A stretch of DNA of 64,000 nucleotides, from assembly GCF_003590875.1 (NCBI RefSeq), contig NZ_QYUN01000002.1:1674001-1738000 (forward strand), written 5' to 3'. Positions 45,518 to 55,442 of this stretch are shown here, piece after piece. The translations under genes were made by a program, and so were the position numbers. Position 1 is the stretch's first letter; the number at the start of each line of letters is the position of its first letter. The DNA comes from Noviherbaspirillum cavernae (GTDB lineage: Bacteria; Pseudomonadota; Gammaproteobacteria; Burkholderiales; Burkholderiaceae_D). The notes below the pieces were generated by a model. That model was not told the origin of the DNA and searched no databases. It saw nothing but the letters and a program-made list of their open reading frames with translations.

Positions 45518-47647
45518 TCAGGAAAGCATGTCAAGCAGCGCGTTCTGGGCGGAGTACGCATGCTGATGGCCGTGTCTGCGGTGGTAATAGCCATCCGGCG
45601 TCATCTCCCAGGCGCCGATGTTGTCCTTCAAATAGGGCTTCAGCCCCTCGGCGATGATGCGCTTTTTGATCTGCGGATCGAGCACGGGAAAGCAGATTTC
45701 CACCCGGCGGAAGAAATTGCGATGCATCCAGTCGGCGCTGGAGAGGTACACATCCTTCGCCTTGTTGTTGTGAAAATAGAACACCCGCGTATGCTCCAGG
45801 AAGCGGCCGATGATGGAGCGCACCTCGATATTCTCGGACAGTCCGGGAATTCCCGGACGCAGTGCGCAGGCCCCGCGCACGATGAGCCTGATCCTGACCC
45901 CGGCCTTCGATGCCTCGTACAGCGCCTCGATGATTCTGGTTTCCAGCAGCGCATTCACCTTGGCGACGATGCGGGCTTTCCGTCCGCCCCTGGCATGTTC
46001 CGTTTCACGCCGGATCGCCTTCATCAGCGCGGGATGCAATGTGAACGGCGATTGCCACAGATGGGCCAGCTTGTCGGGGTGGCCCAGTCCGGTCAGTTGA
46101 TTGAAGATGCTGGCGACATCGCTCGTCATCTTCTCGTCGCAAGTGAAGAGGCCGAAATCGGTATAGAGCCTGGCCGTCTGCGCATGGTAATTGCCGGTCC
46201 CCAGATGCGCATAGCGCCTGATGCGCCCGTTTTCGCGCCGCATCACCATGGCCATCTTGGCATGCACCTTGTAGCCGGACACGCCGTACACCACATGCGC
46301 GCCGACTTCCTCCAGCTGCGTCGCCCAGTTGATGTTGGTCTCCTCGTCGAAGCGCGCCAGCAATTCGACAATGACCGTGACCTCCTTGCCGCTGCGCGCC
46401 GCATTGATCAATGCCTGCAGCAGCGCCGAGTCGTGCCCGGCGCGATACACGGTCTGCTTGATCGCCACCACGTCGGGGTCTTGCGCCGCCTGCTCGATGA
46501 AGCGCACGACCGGGGCAAACGATTGGTACGGATGGTGCAGCAGGATGTCGCCCTCGCGAATCGCGTAGAACATGTCTTGCTGCGCGAAGAGCGCGTTCGG
46601 CAGGCCGGGGCGGAATACCGGATATTTGAGATCGGCCCGCTCCACGCTATCGGGCACCTGCAGCAGGCGCACCAGATTGACGGGGCCATTCACCGGGAAC
46701 ACATCCGCATCGGCGAGCGAGAATTGCTGCTGGAGGAAGGTCTTCATCGCGTCGGGGCAATTGGCGGCCACCTCGAGCCGCACCGCATCGCCAAAACTCC
46801 GGTGCGGCAATTCACCCTGCAGGATTTCGCGCAATGTCTTTTTTTCTTCCTCGTCGATGAACAGTTCGCTGTTGCGCGTCACCCGGAACTGATAGCTGCC
46901 GCGCACCTTCATGCCGGGAAACAGCTCTCCCATATGGGCATGCAGAATGGACGACAGGAAGACGAAGCCATAGTCGCAACCGGCAATCTCCGCCGGAAGA
47001 AGGATCACGCGCGGCAAGGCGCGCGGCGGCTGCACAATCGCTGCGGTCGAGCTGCGGTCGAAGGCATCGCTGCCTTCCAACTCGACCGCGAAGTTCAGGG
47101 TCTTGTTCAGCACCCGGGGGAAGGGATGCATCGGGCTCAATCCGATCGGCGTCAGCAAGGGCAAGAGTTCGCGGAAGAAGTATGCCTTGATCCACTGCGC
47201 CTGCGACCGCGTCCATGAGGGCCGCCGCAGAAAGCGGATTCCCTGCGCGGCAAGGGCGGGAGTCAGCACGTCATTGAACACGTGGTACTGATGCGCCACC
47301 AGTTCGTGTGCGCGCTTGCTGATCAGCGCATGCACCTGGCCGGCGGTCAGCCCATCGTAATCGGCGACGAATCCATCCCCGCGAATCTGCTCCAGCAGTC
47401 CGGCAATGCGGATTTCATAGAATTCATCCATGTTGCTGCTGAAGATGCACAGAAAACGAAGCCGCTCCAGCAATGGCGTGTCCGGATCCTCGGCTTGCGC
47501 AAGCACGCGCCGGTTGAATTCCAGCTGGCTCAACTCGCGATTGACAACATTCTCCTGCACAACCGGCAGATCGGCATTGCCTGCCGGCTTGAATGCACGC
47601 GCAGCATTATTCGTCAAGGAAACAGCGTTTTCAGCAAAGGGGGACAT
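45518..47647 (-). CDS. ppk1: Polyphosphate kinase 1 (paralogue 1)
   Basis: A 709-aa enzyme that reversibly polymerises the gamma-phosphate of ATP to polyphosphate. N-terminal VNRELSQLEFNRRVLAQAED and the NMDEFYEIR motif are followed by the PLD-like catalytic halves. The phosphorylated histidine lies in YKVHAKMAMV, and the second motif SSADWMHRNFFRR is present. Full length for the family. A second, divergent ppk1 lies 5.5 kb away. Confidence 0.95.
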   Translation of the reverse strand: MSPFAENAVSLTNNAARAFKPAGNADLPVVQENVVNRELSQLEFNRRVLAQAEDPDTPLLERLRFLCIFSSNMDEFYEIRIAGLLEQIRGDGFVADYDGLTAGQVHALISKRAHELVAHQYHVFNDVLTPALAAQGIRFLRRPSWTRSQAQWIKAYFFRELLPLLTPIGLSPMHPFPRVLNKTLNFAVELEGSDAFDRSSTAAIVQPPRALPRVILLPAEIAGCDYGFVFLSSILHAHMGELFPGMKVRGSYQFRVTRNSELFIDEEEKKTLREILQGELPHRSFGDAVRLEVAANCPDAMKTFLQQQFSLADADVFPVNGPVNLVRLLQVPDSVERADLKYPVFRPGLPNALFAQQDMFYAIREGDILLHHPYQSFAPVVRFIEQAAQDPDVVAIKQTVYRAGHDSALLQALINAARSGKEVTVIVELLARFDEETNINWATQLEEVGAHVVYGVSGYKVHAKMAMVMRRENGRIRRYAHLGTGNYHAQTARLYTDFGLFTCDEKMTSDVASIFNQLTGLGHPDKLAHLWQSPFTLHPALMKAIRRETEHARGGRKARIVAKVNALLETRIIEALYEASKAGVRIRLIVRGACALRPGIPGLSENIEVRSIIGRFLEHTRVFYFHNNKAKDVYLSSADWMHRNFFRRVEICFPVLDPQIKKRIIAEGLKPYLKDNIGAWEMTPDGYYHRRHGHQHAYSAQNALLDMLS

Positions 47648-47745
47648 TGTTGATCACCTCCGGCGCATGGCACGCCTATCATTGTGGCGCTGACATTCTT
47701 CCTGACGATGCGCTTGACCAAACCTCAGTCGAATTCCGGGCAGCG

Positions 47746-48594
47746 TCATGCCAGCACGAGCAGCATGGGTTGATGATCGGAAGCATCTGTTTCGGAATCG
47801 ACCACGACGTCCTTGACGCACCCGCACAGGTCTTCGCTGACCAGGATGTAATCGAAGACGAAGGGATCGCCCGGCCACTGCATCTTGTCGTACACGCCGA
47901 CGGTCGGCGTACGCGGGGCCGATCCGTGCACGCGTTCCCAGGCATCGTGATAACGAGGCGTTGCTGCATCGATCGGAGCGAGCAGGCGTTTCCTTTCATC
48001 GGCATCCGGCAGGCAATTCAGATCGCCGGTCAGAATGGCCGGTCCGCCGCGCGGCGGGTTGAAGAAAGGCGCGTCCGACAGATTGCGCGGCGGATCGCTG
48101 CGCGCATGCGAGGCGGCTTCCCTGTGCAGTTCCCGCAGTCGTTCGATCTGGGCAAACCGCTGCTCGACCGAGTAGTACTCAAGGTGTGTCGTCGTGACGC
48201 GCACATATCCCGCCGGCGTGTCGAGGGTCGCTTCGACCGCGACGCGCTGCATGCTGAACACGCCGGGCTCGGCCGGCCACGGCAGCAGGTGCCGGAAGAT
48301 CTGCAGCATCGGATAGCGCGACAGCATCATGTTGCCGAACGCGCGGCGCACCGGATGTCCCGGCACATCGCTGGCGATGCCTACAATGGCGTGGAAACCC
48401 GGCAGCCGCTGCGCGAGTTCGTCGAACTGGTTGCGTTCATTGTTGCCCGGCAGTTCCGGATAGCCGCTGGCAACTTCTTGCAGGCAGAAGACATCGATGT
48501 CTGCAAACCGTTTTGCATGCGCAACGACACGACCCAGATCGACGCGGCCATCGGCACCGCGTCCCCATTGGATATTCCATGTGAGCAGTTTCAT
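47746..48594 (-). CDS. Endonuclease/exonuclease/phosphatase family protein
   Basis: A 282-aa protein of the EEP fold: N-terminal LLTWNIQWGRG (catalytic Asn), FCLQEV (metal-binding Glu), THLEYYS, GDLNCLPD (Asp/Asn) and the terminal SDHQPML (Asp-His pair). All catalytic positions are present. Substrate (DNA, phospholipid or sugar phosphate) is unknown. It is 98 bp upstream of ppk1 in the same direction and divergent from the CYTH-CHAD gene. Confidence 0.88.
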   Translation of the reverse strand: MKLLTWNIQWGRGADGRVDLGRVVAHAKRFADIDVFCLQEVASGYPELPGNNERNQFDELAQRLPGFHAIVGIASDVPGHPVRRAFGNMMLSRYPMLQIFRHLLPWPAEPGVFSMQRVAVEATLDTPAGYVRVTTTHLEYYSVEQRFAQIERLRELHREAASHARSDPPRNLSDAPFFNPPRGGPAILTGDLNCLPDADERKRLLAPIDAATPRYHDAWERVHGSAPRTPTVGVYDKMQWPGDPFVFDYILVSEDLCGCVKDVVVDSETDASDHQPMLLVLA

Positions 48595-48673
48595 GAATGA
48601 GGCAGGGTGCAGGCGTTGAAGTTTGCTCGCGTACCGTGTTTAATGACTGCTGTTTCCATTCACGGGCGTATCC

Positions 48674-50245
48674 ATGAAAGTGCACCACGATGCAAGTCGC
48701 GATCACGTCGAAATCGAGTTGAAGCTGCTGTTCGATCCCGCCGACGAAGATGCGTTGTGCAAGCATTCTCTGCTTGAAAAATACGCGATCGAGAAACCGC
48801 ACCTTCAGGAACTCGAAAGCATTTATTTCGACACGCCCGATTTCCATCTTAGGCGACAAAAAGCATCGCTGCGAGTGCGCAAGACGGGCAGCGGATGGCG
48901 GCAGACGCTCAAGGGCGGCGGCAAGGTGGAAGCCGGATTGCATCAGCACAACGAGTGGGAAAGCGACGTGAACGGTCCGGCGCTCGACCTTGCTGTACTG
49001 CGGGAAATGGCAGGGCCGGCAAGCGAGTGGGGCAAGCTGCTGGATGCGCCCGCACTGACGGAACGTCTTGCTCCCGTTTTCGCCACCCGCGTCACCAGGG
49101 CTGTCTGGAACTTGCGCCTGCCCGAGGGCGACGACATCGAATTCGCCGTGGATCGCGGCACGATCGAATGCGGGACAGTCAGCGAGCCGATCAGTGAAAT
49201 CGAGCTGGAGCTGAAGTCCGGCGAACCGAGTCGTCTCTTCCGATATGCCTTGCAGCTGCTCGACACGGTTCCGCTGCGCATCGGCAACCTCAATAAAGCC
49301 GTGCGCGGTTATGCGCTCCGCGTCCCGCAAGAGCTTCCCATCGTCAAGGCTGCCGCGTTGGCGTTGTCCGGCGACATGAGCATCGAGCACGCCTTCCAGA
49401 TCATCGCGGCCAATTGCAACGCGCAGATTCAAGGTAACGAGATCGGCGTGCTCCATGGGAACGACCCGGAAAGCGTGCATCAGATGCGCGTCGGCGTGCG
49501 ACGTTTGCGCTCGGCATTGCGTCTTTTCGGCGGCGTCATCCAGGTACCGGCGCAGATCCGGGAAGAACTCGGCTGGCTGGCGGCAGAGCTGGGTGCGGTG
49601 CGCGACTGGGAAGTATTGGCGGATTTCACCCTGACTTCGATAGTGACCGCAAGCGACGAGGCATCCGGGATCGATAGGCTAAAGAGCACCGCAGCCGCCG
49701 TCGCGCACGACAAGCGCGAACAGGCAGCGGTCGCCTTGCGGTCGCCGCGCTATACGCGGCTCATGCTGACGCTGTCGCACTGGCTGCTCGGTGCCGGCTG
49801 GCGTGACGGCATAGATGCATCGAAGCACAAGGAGCTCGACGCGCCGGTGCAGGCGTTCGCCGGCAATATGTTGAAGCATGATCATCGCCGCTTGCGAAAG
49901 CGCGGCAGAAAACTGCGTGGCGCGGACGCAGCGAAACGTCACAGGATGCGCATTGCCGCGAAGAAATTGCGCTATGCGACTGAGTTTTTTCAATCCCTGT
50001 ACCCGCCCAGGCGCGTAAAACGATATGTCAAGTCGCTCGCCCGCATGCAGGATGAACTTGGTCGCCTGAACGATGCCGCCGTCGCGCAAGGCCTGCTGCC
50101 TGAACTGAAGGAACTGCATCCGGAACTGGCGTCGGACATCGAGTTTGCGCGCGGATATCTCGCTTGCGTATCGGACAGCGAAGCGCGCTCGCTTTACGTA
50201 CGCTGGAAGCGCTTCAAACTGATCAAGGCACCGTATCAGGCGTAG
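48674..50245 (+). CDS. CYTH and CHAD domain protein
   Basis: A 523-aa protein. The N-terminal CYTH (triphosphate tunnel) domain shows the EIELK (ExExK) motif at residues 13-17 and the basic/acidic strand pattern (LRVRKTGSGWRQTLKGGG). The C-terminal CHAD domain (about 230-515) is rich in conserved His/Arg (HQMRVGVRRLRSALRLF, KRHRMRIAAKKLRYATEFF). CHAD domains bind polyphosphate granules, and CYTH proteins hydrolyse triphosphate, which fits the surrounding ppk/ppx genes. Confidence 0.93.
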   Translation: MKVHHDASRDHVEIELKLLFDPADEDALCKHSLLEKYAIEKPHLQELESIYFDTPDFHLRRQKASLRVRKTGSGWRQTLKGGGKVEAGLHQHNEWESDVNGPALDLAVLREMAGPASEWGKLLDAPALTERLAPVFATRVTRAVWNLRLPEGDDIEFAVDRGTIECGTVSEPISEIELELKSGEPSRLFRYALQLLDTVPLRIGNLNKAVRGYALRVPQELPIVKAAALALSGDMSIEHAFQIIAANCNAQIQGNEIGVLHGNDPESVHQMRVGVRRLRSALRLFGGVIQVPAQIREELGWLAAELGAVRDWEVLADFTLTSIVTASDEASGIDRLKSTAAAVAHDKREQAAVALRSPRYTRLMLTLSHWLLGAGWRDGIDASKHKELDAPVQAFAGNMLKHDHRRLRKRGRKLRGADAAKRHRMRIAAKKLRYATEFFQSLYPPRRVKRYVKSLARMQDELGRLNDAAVAQGLLPELKELHPELASDIEFARGYLACVSDSEARSLYVRWKRFKLIKAPYQA

Positions 50246-50306
50246 CCGGTGCCGGATGCCGCTGAAGAAAGGCAGCCAGCGACATGCTTGCAATGGAAAC
50301 CATCAC

Positions 50307-50777
50307 ATGAACCTGATCTTGTGGCGTCATGCGGAAGCCGAACCAGGCACGCCCGATCTGGCGCGGAACCTGACTGGAAAGGGCAAGCGGCAAGCGTCGG
50401 CAATGGCTGCCTGGCTGACCCCCTTTCTGCCAAAGGGGGCGAGAATCCTGGTCAGCCCGGCGAACCGTACGCGGCAGACGGCCGATGCGCTCGGCCTGTC
50501 CTATGAATTGTGCAAGGAAGTGGCGCCTGACGCCGATGCGCAAGGGATTCTGCATGCGTGCGGGTGGCCGGGTGCGGATGAGAGCGACGATACCGTTGTC
50601 GTGGTCGGGCATCAGCCGGCGTTGGGCCAGACGGCGGCCTTGCTCATGACGCAATCCGCCGCCGAATGGAGCATGAAAAAGGGCGCGGTCTGGTGGCTGT
50701 CGAACCGGGTGAAGGAAGGCGCATTCGAAGTCATCATCAAGGCCGCGATGTCACCGGACCTGCTCCGCGTGAAATGA
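50307..50777 (+). CDS. sixA: Histidine phosphatase SixA
   Basis: A 156-aa phosphoglycerate-mutase-fold phosphatase. LILWRHAEAEPG holds the catalytic RHA motif, SPANRTRQTADAL the second arginine, and VVVVGHQPALGQ the second catalytic histidine. Start at the ATG at 50307 so that the RH motif sits at residues 7-8; the frame is open further upstream. In CHAD/ppk neighbourhoods SixA-like proteins are common. Substrate here could be a phosphohistidine or polyphosphate-linked factor; unproven. Confidence 0.88.
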   Translation: MNLILWRHAEAEPGTPDLARNLTGKGKRQASAMAAWLTPFLPKGARILVSPANRTRQTADALGLSYELCKEVAPDADAQGILHACGWPGADESDDTVVVVGHQPALGQTAALLMTQSAAEWSMKKGAVWWLSNRVKEGAFEVIIKAAMSPDLLRVK

Positions 50778-50960
50778 CGCGCCGTCATATTGCTGTAACA
50801 GTGATGGTTTAGGGTGGCGGGTTTTTTCGATGCGATGTGTTTGTTGATAATGCAACGTTGCTGACGCCGTGACTGAATCCATCAGGAACATGATGGCGCA
50901 AGATATCCCTCTCGATCTGACACATCCAATAACCGAACCTCCTGAAATCGGAGCACACAA

Positions 50961-52430
50961 ATGACCGCACCACTGTTTGCTGCCGTTGATCTGGGATCCA
51001 ACAGCTTTCGCATGCACATCGGGACGCATGACGGCAGTGCGATCCAGGTGTTGAAAAGCATGCGCGACCCGATACGGCTCGGTGCCGGTCTGGACAGCGA
51101 CGGCAATCTGACCGAACAGGCCATGAAAACCGCGCTGGAATCACTGGCGCGATTTCAGGAAGTGTTGAGCGCCTATCAGCTGGACGCCGTGCGCGTGGTC
51201 GCAACCAACACGTTGCGCATCGCGAAAAACAGCGCCGCATTCCTGCCTGCCGCCGAGAAGGCGATCGGCTATCCGATCGAAGTCCTGTCCGGCGAAGAAG
51301 AGGGGCGCCTGATCTATCTGGGCGTCGCAAGCACGCTGCCGGCATCGCACGAGGGCCGGCTTGTCATCGATATCGGCGGCGGCTCCACCGAGTTGATTCT
51401 TGGCCGCGGCCGGGCCATCGAGCAGGTGGAATCATTCAGCATCGGCACGGTGCCGCAAACCAGATCCTTCTTCCCTGACGGCAGGATCGACGCCGCGGCA
51501 TTCGAGGCCGCCATCCTTTCGGCACGTTCCTATTTCGAAGATGGCGGCCCGCCGTTCTATGCAAGCCACTGGAGCAGGGCGTACGGCTCCTCGGGCACCA
51601 TCCGCGCCATCTCGGAAGTGATCGCGAAGAATGCGATTGGCGACGGCAAGCTGAGCTATGCCAACCTCGAAACGCTCACGCAACGGCTGATTGCATGCGG
51701 TCATGTCGACAAGGTGAGCCTTGCGGGCATCAAGCCGGAACGGGTTCCAGTTCTGACCGGCGGCTTGGCGCTGCTGATGGGCCTGATGCAGGAGCTCGGC
51801 ATCAAGTCCATGACCGCCGTGGAAGCCGGCTTGCGCATGGGCGTGCTGTGGGACTTGCACTTGCGGGCGACGCAGCACGACCGGCGCGAGCTTTCGGTGC
51901 GCGACTTCATGCAACGTTTTCATGTGGACATGAATCGCGCGAACCAGGTGGCGCACACTGCCGGCGTCCTGTTCACGCAGCTCAAGCCGACGACGGATGC
52001 GTACGGGAAATACGTGTACTGGAGCGGCCTGCTGCACGAGATCGGCCTGGCGGTGTCGCACACCGGCTACCACAAGCATGGCGCGTATGTCGTGCAAAAC
52101 GCCGACTTGCCCGGCTTCACGGGACGCGACCAGCGCCTCGTGAGCACGCTCATTCTTGCGCAGAAAGGCAATCTGCGAAAAGTGGACGAGGCGCTGTCCG
52201 ATTCGGACTTCGCCAAGTCGGTGCTGGCGCTGCGTCTTGCCGTCATGTTCATGCATTCGCGCATCCCGGTGGACCTGAGCGAGTTGCAACTCAAGATGAA
52301 GAACAAGATTGAAATCGACATCAGGCAAGACTGGATATCCGATCATCCCACCGTCTCCTACTGGATCGGCAAGGAGCGCGGATTCTGGGACGAGGTAGGG
52401 GTGAATTTCGCCGTCCGGACAGGTGAATGA
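50961..52430 (+). CDS. ppx: Exopolyphosphatase Ppx/GppA family
   Basis: A 489-aa ASKHA-fold phosphatase releasing phosphate from polyphosphate ends (or pppGpp). Phosphate loops AVDLGSNSFRMHIG and VIDIGGGSTELILG are intact, with the SGEEEGRLIYLG motif between. The C-terminal HD-like helical part (VAHTAGVLFTQLKP, YWSGLLHEIGLAVSHTGYHKHG) is present. It opposes the two ppk1 enzymes encoded nearby. Confidence 0.95.
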   Translation: MTAPLFAAVDLGSNSFRMHIGTHDGSAIQVLKSMRDPIRLGAGLDSDGNLTEQAMKTALESLARFQEVLSAYQLDAVRVVATNTLRIAKNSAAFLPAAEKAIGYPIEVLSGEEEGRLIYLGVASTLPASHEGRLVIDIGGGSTELILGRGRAIEQVESFSIGTVPQTRSFFPDGRIDAAAFEAAILSARSYFEDGGPPFYASHWSRAYGSSGTIRAISEVIAKNAIGDGKLSYANLETLTQRLIACGHVDKVSLAGIKPERVPVLTGGLALLMGLMQELGIKSMTAVEAGLRMGVLWDLHLRATQHDRRELSVRDFMQRFHVDMNRANQVAHTAGVLFTQLKPTTDAYGKYVYWSGLLHEIGLAVSHTGYHKHGAYVVQNADLPGFTGRDQRLVSTLILAQKGNLRKVDEALSDSDFAKSVLALRLAVMFMHSRIPVDLSELQLKMKNKIEIDIRQDWISDHPTVSYWIGKERGFWDEVGVNFAVRTGE

Positions 52431-52578
52431 AGCAGGTGCGCACGGCGCGCTTGCGTGCCATGCGATTCAGACGTGATTGAGCGCATTCCGCCACGCGATG
52501 GGATGTCCGCATTTGCGCATCGTTCGATCCGCCCGCATGACGTCATCCCGGCCGGCGAAGTCGGGGAAGTTGTGCAGC

Positions 52579-52616
52579 GAAAATAAATGGTTTATATTAT
52601 TTATACTATTATTTTC
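52579..52616. promoter_or_regulatory. AT-rich promoter/operator of the small Lys/Ala-rich gene
   Basis: In GC-rich surroundings this stretch is almost purely AT. It contains a 9-bp inverted repeat CGAAAATAA ... TTATTTTCG (arms about 52578-52586 and 52609-52617). A good sigma-70 promoter overlaps it: TTGTGC at 52570-52575, 17-base spacer, TATATT at 52593-52598. The inverted repeat straddling the -10 box looks like an operator. Confidence 0.6.
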
Positions 52617-52629
52617 GAGCGGAGGTCGT

Positions 52630-53061
52630 ATGGGCAAGAGTAGTGTCAGCAAAAAACACGCTGGTCAAAAGAGTGGAAATGCTGCAGACAAGGCAGAAGT
52701 CGCGTCGGAGCAGGCGGCGGCTGGGGATGGCATTGTCGTCATGCCGGTTGCCGCGGACGGCGACGATGAGGCAGCCAATGGCAAGAAATCGGCGAAGGCC
52801 AAAAATGACGATGCCCCAACGAGCGACGCCAAAGTCAAGAAAGCGAAACTGGTGCGCGACAGTTTCACCATGCCAGAGGCGGAATACAAACTGCTTGGCG
52901 AAGTGAAACGGGACTGCCTGAAAGCGGGCATCGAAGTGAAGAAGAGCGAGCTGCTCAGAGCCGGCGTTGCGCTGATCCGGCAAATGGACATCGAACAGTT
53001 GAAGGCGGTACTGGCTGCCTTGCCGGCCCTGAAGGCGGGGCGTCCCAAGAAAGAGAAATGA
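52630..53061 (+). CDS. Small Lys/Ala-rich protein with helical C-terminal domain
   Basis: A 143-aa protein with two parts. Residues 1-75 are disordered, rich in Lys, Ala, Asp and Gly. Residues ~80-143 form a compact helical domain (PEAEYKLLGEVKRDCLKAG, KKSELLRAGVALIRQM) ending in the basic GRPKKEK. That C-terminal pattern resembles a ribbon-helix-helix or small DNA-binding fold. GGAGG precedes the ATG by four bases. Between ppx and ppk1 it could be a DNA- or polyphosphate-binding, granule-associated protein; this is conjecture. Confidence 0.75.
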   Translation: MGKSSVSKKHAGQKSGNAADKAEVASEQAAAGDGIVVMPVAADGDDEAANGKKSAKAKNDDAPTSDAKVKKAKLVRDSFTMPEAEYKLLGEVKRDCLKAGIEVKKSELLRAGVALIRQMDIEQLKAVLAALPALKAGRPKKEK

Positions 53062-53184
53062 TTCTTCTCAAAGCGGTTTGTGCATGCAAGGAACCGCGGC
53101 CTGCCTCGCAGTGATCCCGATTTGCAAGCCAGTGCCGTTACGCAGACGGGCAGGGGGCTGCCCGAAGTCATTGCTCAACCCTGC

Positions 53185-55353
53185 TCAGAACCGCTTCACT
53201 TCATTTTGTTGGACGCTCCAGGAAGGACTGGCAAGGCGAACCGCGCCGTCATCCATTACGCCGACCTTGTCGGAGGCGATTGATCCAATGGACTGCGCCA
53301 GATGCTGTTGCGCACCGAAGGCGAGGGTGTTGCTTCGAGACTTGCGCTTGTGGTAGCGGCCTTCCGGGTCCAGCTCCCAGGCATTCACGTTGTCCTTGAG
53401 ATAGGGACGCAATCCCTCGTCGATCACGCGTTTCTTCAAAGCCTTGTCGTGGATCGGAAACGCGACTTCGATGCGGCGAAACAGGTTGCGGTTCATCCAG
53501 TCGGCGCTGGACAGATAGACGTCATGCGCAAGATCGTTGCGGAAATAATAGATGCGCGTGTGTTCGAGAAAGCGGCCGACGATGGAGCGCACCCGAATGT
53601 TTTCGGACAGGTTTTTCGCTCCGGGGCGCAGGGCGCAAGCGCCGCGCACGATCAAGTCGATCTTGACGCCGGCTGCCGAGGCCGCATACAAGGCGCGAAT
53701 CACGGATTCGTCCTGCAGCGCGTTCATTTTGGCGATGATGCGGCCCGGGCGGCCCTGCCGCGCGATGGCCGTTTCCCTGCGGATCGCCTTGATGAATTCC
53801 TTGTGCAGGGAGAACGGCGCCAGCCAGAGGTGTTGCAGCCGCTTCGGCTTGGTCAGGCTGGTCAGATGAATGAATATCTCATTGACCTCGGTCGTGATCG
53901 GCGTGCTCGCCGTCAGCAGGCCGAAGTCCGTGTAGTGCTTGGTCGTGGTCGGATGATAGTTGCCGGTGCCGAGATGCGCGTAATAGCGCAGGCTGCCTTC
54001 CTCACGGCGCAGCACCAGCGCCAGCTTGGCATGCGTCTTCAGGCCGACCACGCCGTAGACCACTTGCGCGCCCACGCTTTCAAGCCGCTCCGCCCAGTTG
54101 ATGTTCGCTTCCTCGTCAAAGCGCGCCATCAACTCCACAATGACCGTCACTTCCTTGCCCCGACGCGCCGCGATGATCAGCGATTCCATCAGGTCGGAAT
54201 TCATGCCCGTTCGATAGATGGTTTGCTTGATCGCAACGACATTCGGATCATGCGCTGCGGCCCGGACAAAATTGACGACCGATTGAAACGACTCGAACGG
54301 ATGGTGCAGCAATACATCCTGTCTCTTGATATGCGCAAAAATGTCGTCGGCCGCAAGCGCCTGCGGTATGCGAGGCGTGAATGCAGGAAAGTGCAGCGGT
54401 ACCTGTTTCACATGGCCGATCAGCTCCAGCAGGCGCACCATGTTCACCGGGCCGTCCACCGCGTAAAGATGGTGCTTGTCGACCGAAAATTGATCCAGCA
54501 AAAAATCGGCAAGATGGGCAGGGCAGTTGCGCGCGACTTCCAGCCGCACGGCAGCGCCGAAATGGCGGCTGTGGAGTTCGCTTTGCAGAGCCTGCCGCAG
54601 ATTCTTGACTTCTTCTTCGTCCAGCCAAAGATCGCTGTTTCTGGTGACGCGGAACTGTGAATAGGCCACGACTTCCCGGTCCGGGAAAAGGTCGGCGATA
54701 TGCGCGTGAATCACCGAGGACAGCAGACAGAAAGACGTGGTGTTGTCTGAAATGTCCGCCGGCAACTGGATCACCCGCGGTAAAACGCGCGGCGCTTTCA
54801 TGATTGCAATGCCGGTACCGCGACCGAAAGCGTCCTTGCCGGACAGTTCGATGATGAAATTCAGGCTCTTGTTGACCACTTGTGGAAACGGATGGGCCGG
54901 GTCGAGCCCGATGGGCGTCAGAATCGGTCGCACCTCGCGTTCGAAGTAGTTCTTGACCCATGCGCGCTGCGCCGCGTTGCGCGCTTCATGCCGCAGGAGA
55001 TGAATGCCGTTCTCGGCCAGACTCGGCAGGATTTCCTGATTCAGCACGGCATACTGGCGCTCCACCATGTCATGGCATTCGGCGCTCATGCGTTCGATTG
55101 CCTGCATGTTCGGCGGTGTTCCGTCGATGCGATGCTGCGCCAGCAGACTGGCGATGCGGATTTCGAAAAATTCGTCGAGATTGCTGCTGACGATGCACAG
55201 GAAACGCAGCCGCTCCAGCAGCGGAATGGCACGGTCCTCCGCCTGCGCCAGCACGCGGCGGTTGAATGCGAGTTGCGACAACTCGCGATTGAGAAATAGG
55301 TCAGCGCGGGATGGATTCGCCCCGGCCTTGTTTCCAGAGTCCACAAGCTTCAT
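53185..55353 (-). CDS. ppk1: Polyphosphate kinase 1 (paralogue 2)
   Basis: A 722-aa second ppk1, clearly homologous to the one at 45518 (LNRELSQLAFNRRVLAQAED, NLDEFFEIR) but divergent through the body, so an old duplication. The phosphohistidine motif LKTHAKLALVLRRE and SSADWMNRNLFRR are intact, so both copies should be active. An upstream TTG would add eight residues; the ATG at 55353 is preferred. Convergent with the small Lys/Ala-rich gene. Confidence 0.95.
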   Translation of the reverse strand: MKLVDSGNKAGANPSRADLFLNRELSQLAFNRRVLAQAEDRAIPLLERLRFLCIVSSNLDEFFEIRIASLLAQHRIDGTPPNMQAIERMSAECHDMVERQYAVLNQEILPSLAENGIHLLRHEARNAAQRAWVKNYFEREVRPILTPIGLDPAHPFPQVVNKSLNFIIELSGKDAFGRGTGIAIMKAPRVLPRVIQLPADISDNTTSFCLLSSVIHAHIADLFPDREVVAYSQFRVTRNSDLWLDEEEVKNLRQALQSELHSRHFGAAVRLEVARNCPAHLADFLLDQFSVDKHHLYAVDGPVNMVRLLELIGHVKQVPLHFPAFTPRIPQALAADDIFAHIKRQDVLLHHPFESFQSVVNFVRAAAHDPNVVAIKQTIYRTGMNSDLMESLIIAARRGKEVTVIVELMARFDEEANINWAERLESVGAQVVYGVVGLKTHAKLALVLRREEGSLRYYAHLGTGNYHPTTTKHYTDFGLLTASTPITTEVNEIFIHLTSLTKPKRLQHLWLAPFSLHKEFIKAIRRETAIARQGRPGRIIAKMNALQDESVIRALYAASAAGVKIDLIVRGACALRPGAKNLSENIRVRSIVGRFLEHTRIYYFRNDLAHDVYLSSADWMNRNLFRRIEVAFPIHDKALKKRVIDEGLRPYLKDNVNAWELDPEGRYHKRKSRSNTLAFGAQQHLAQSIGSIASDKVGVMDDGAVRLASPSWSVQQNEVKRF

Positions 55354-55442
55354 CTTTTCGCATGCAACGACGGGCAAAGTTGCAAAGCATAACGATGCTT
55401 GATGACACCTTCATGACAGGGGCGCGCCGCGTGACGCTTCCG

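Noticed and set aside
45476..47218. A 580-aa plus-strand open frame over ppk1
   Set aside because: Shadow of the complete ppk1 gene on the minus strand, which has catalytic motifs throughout.
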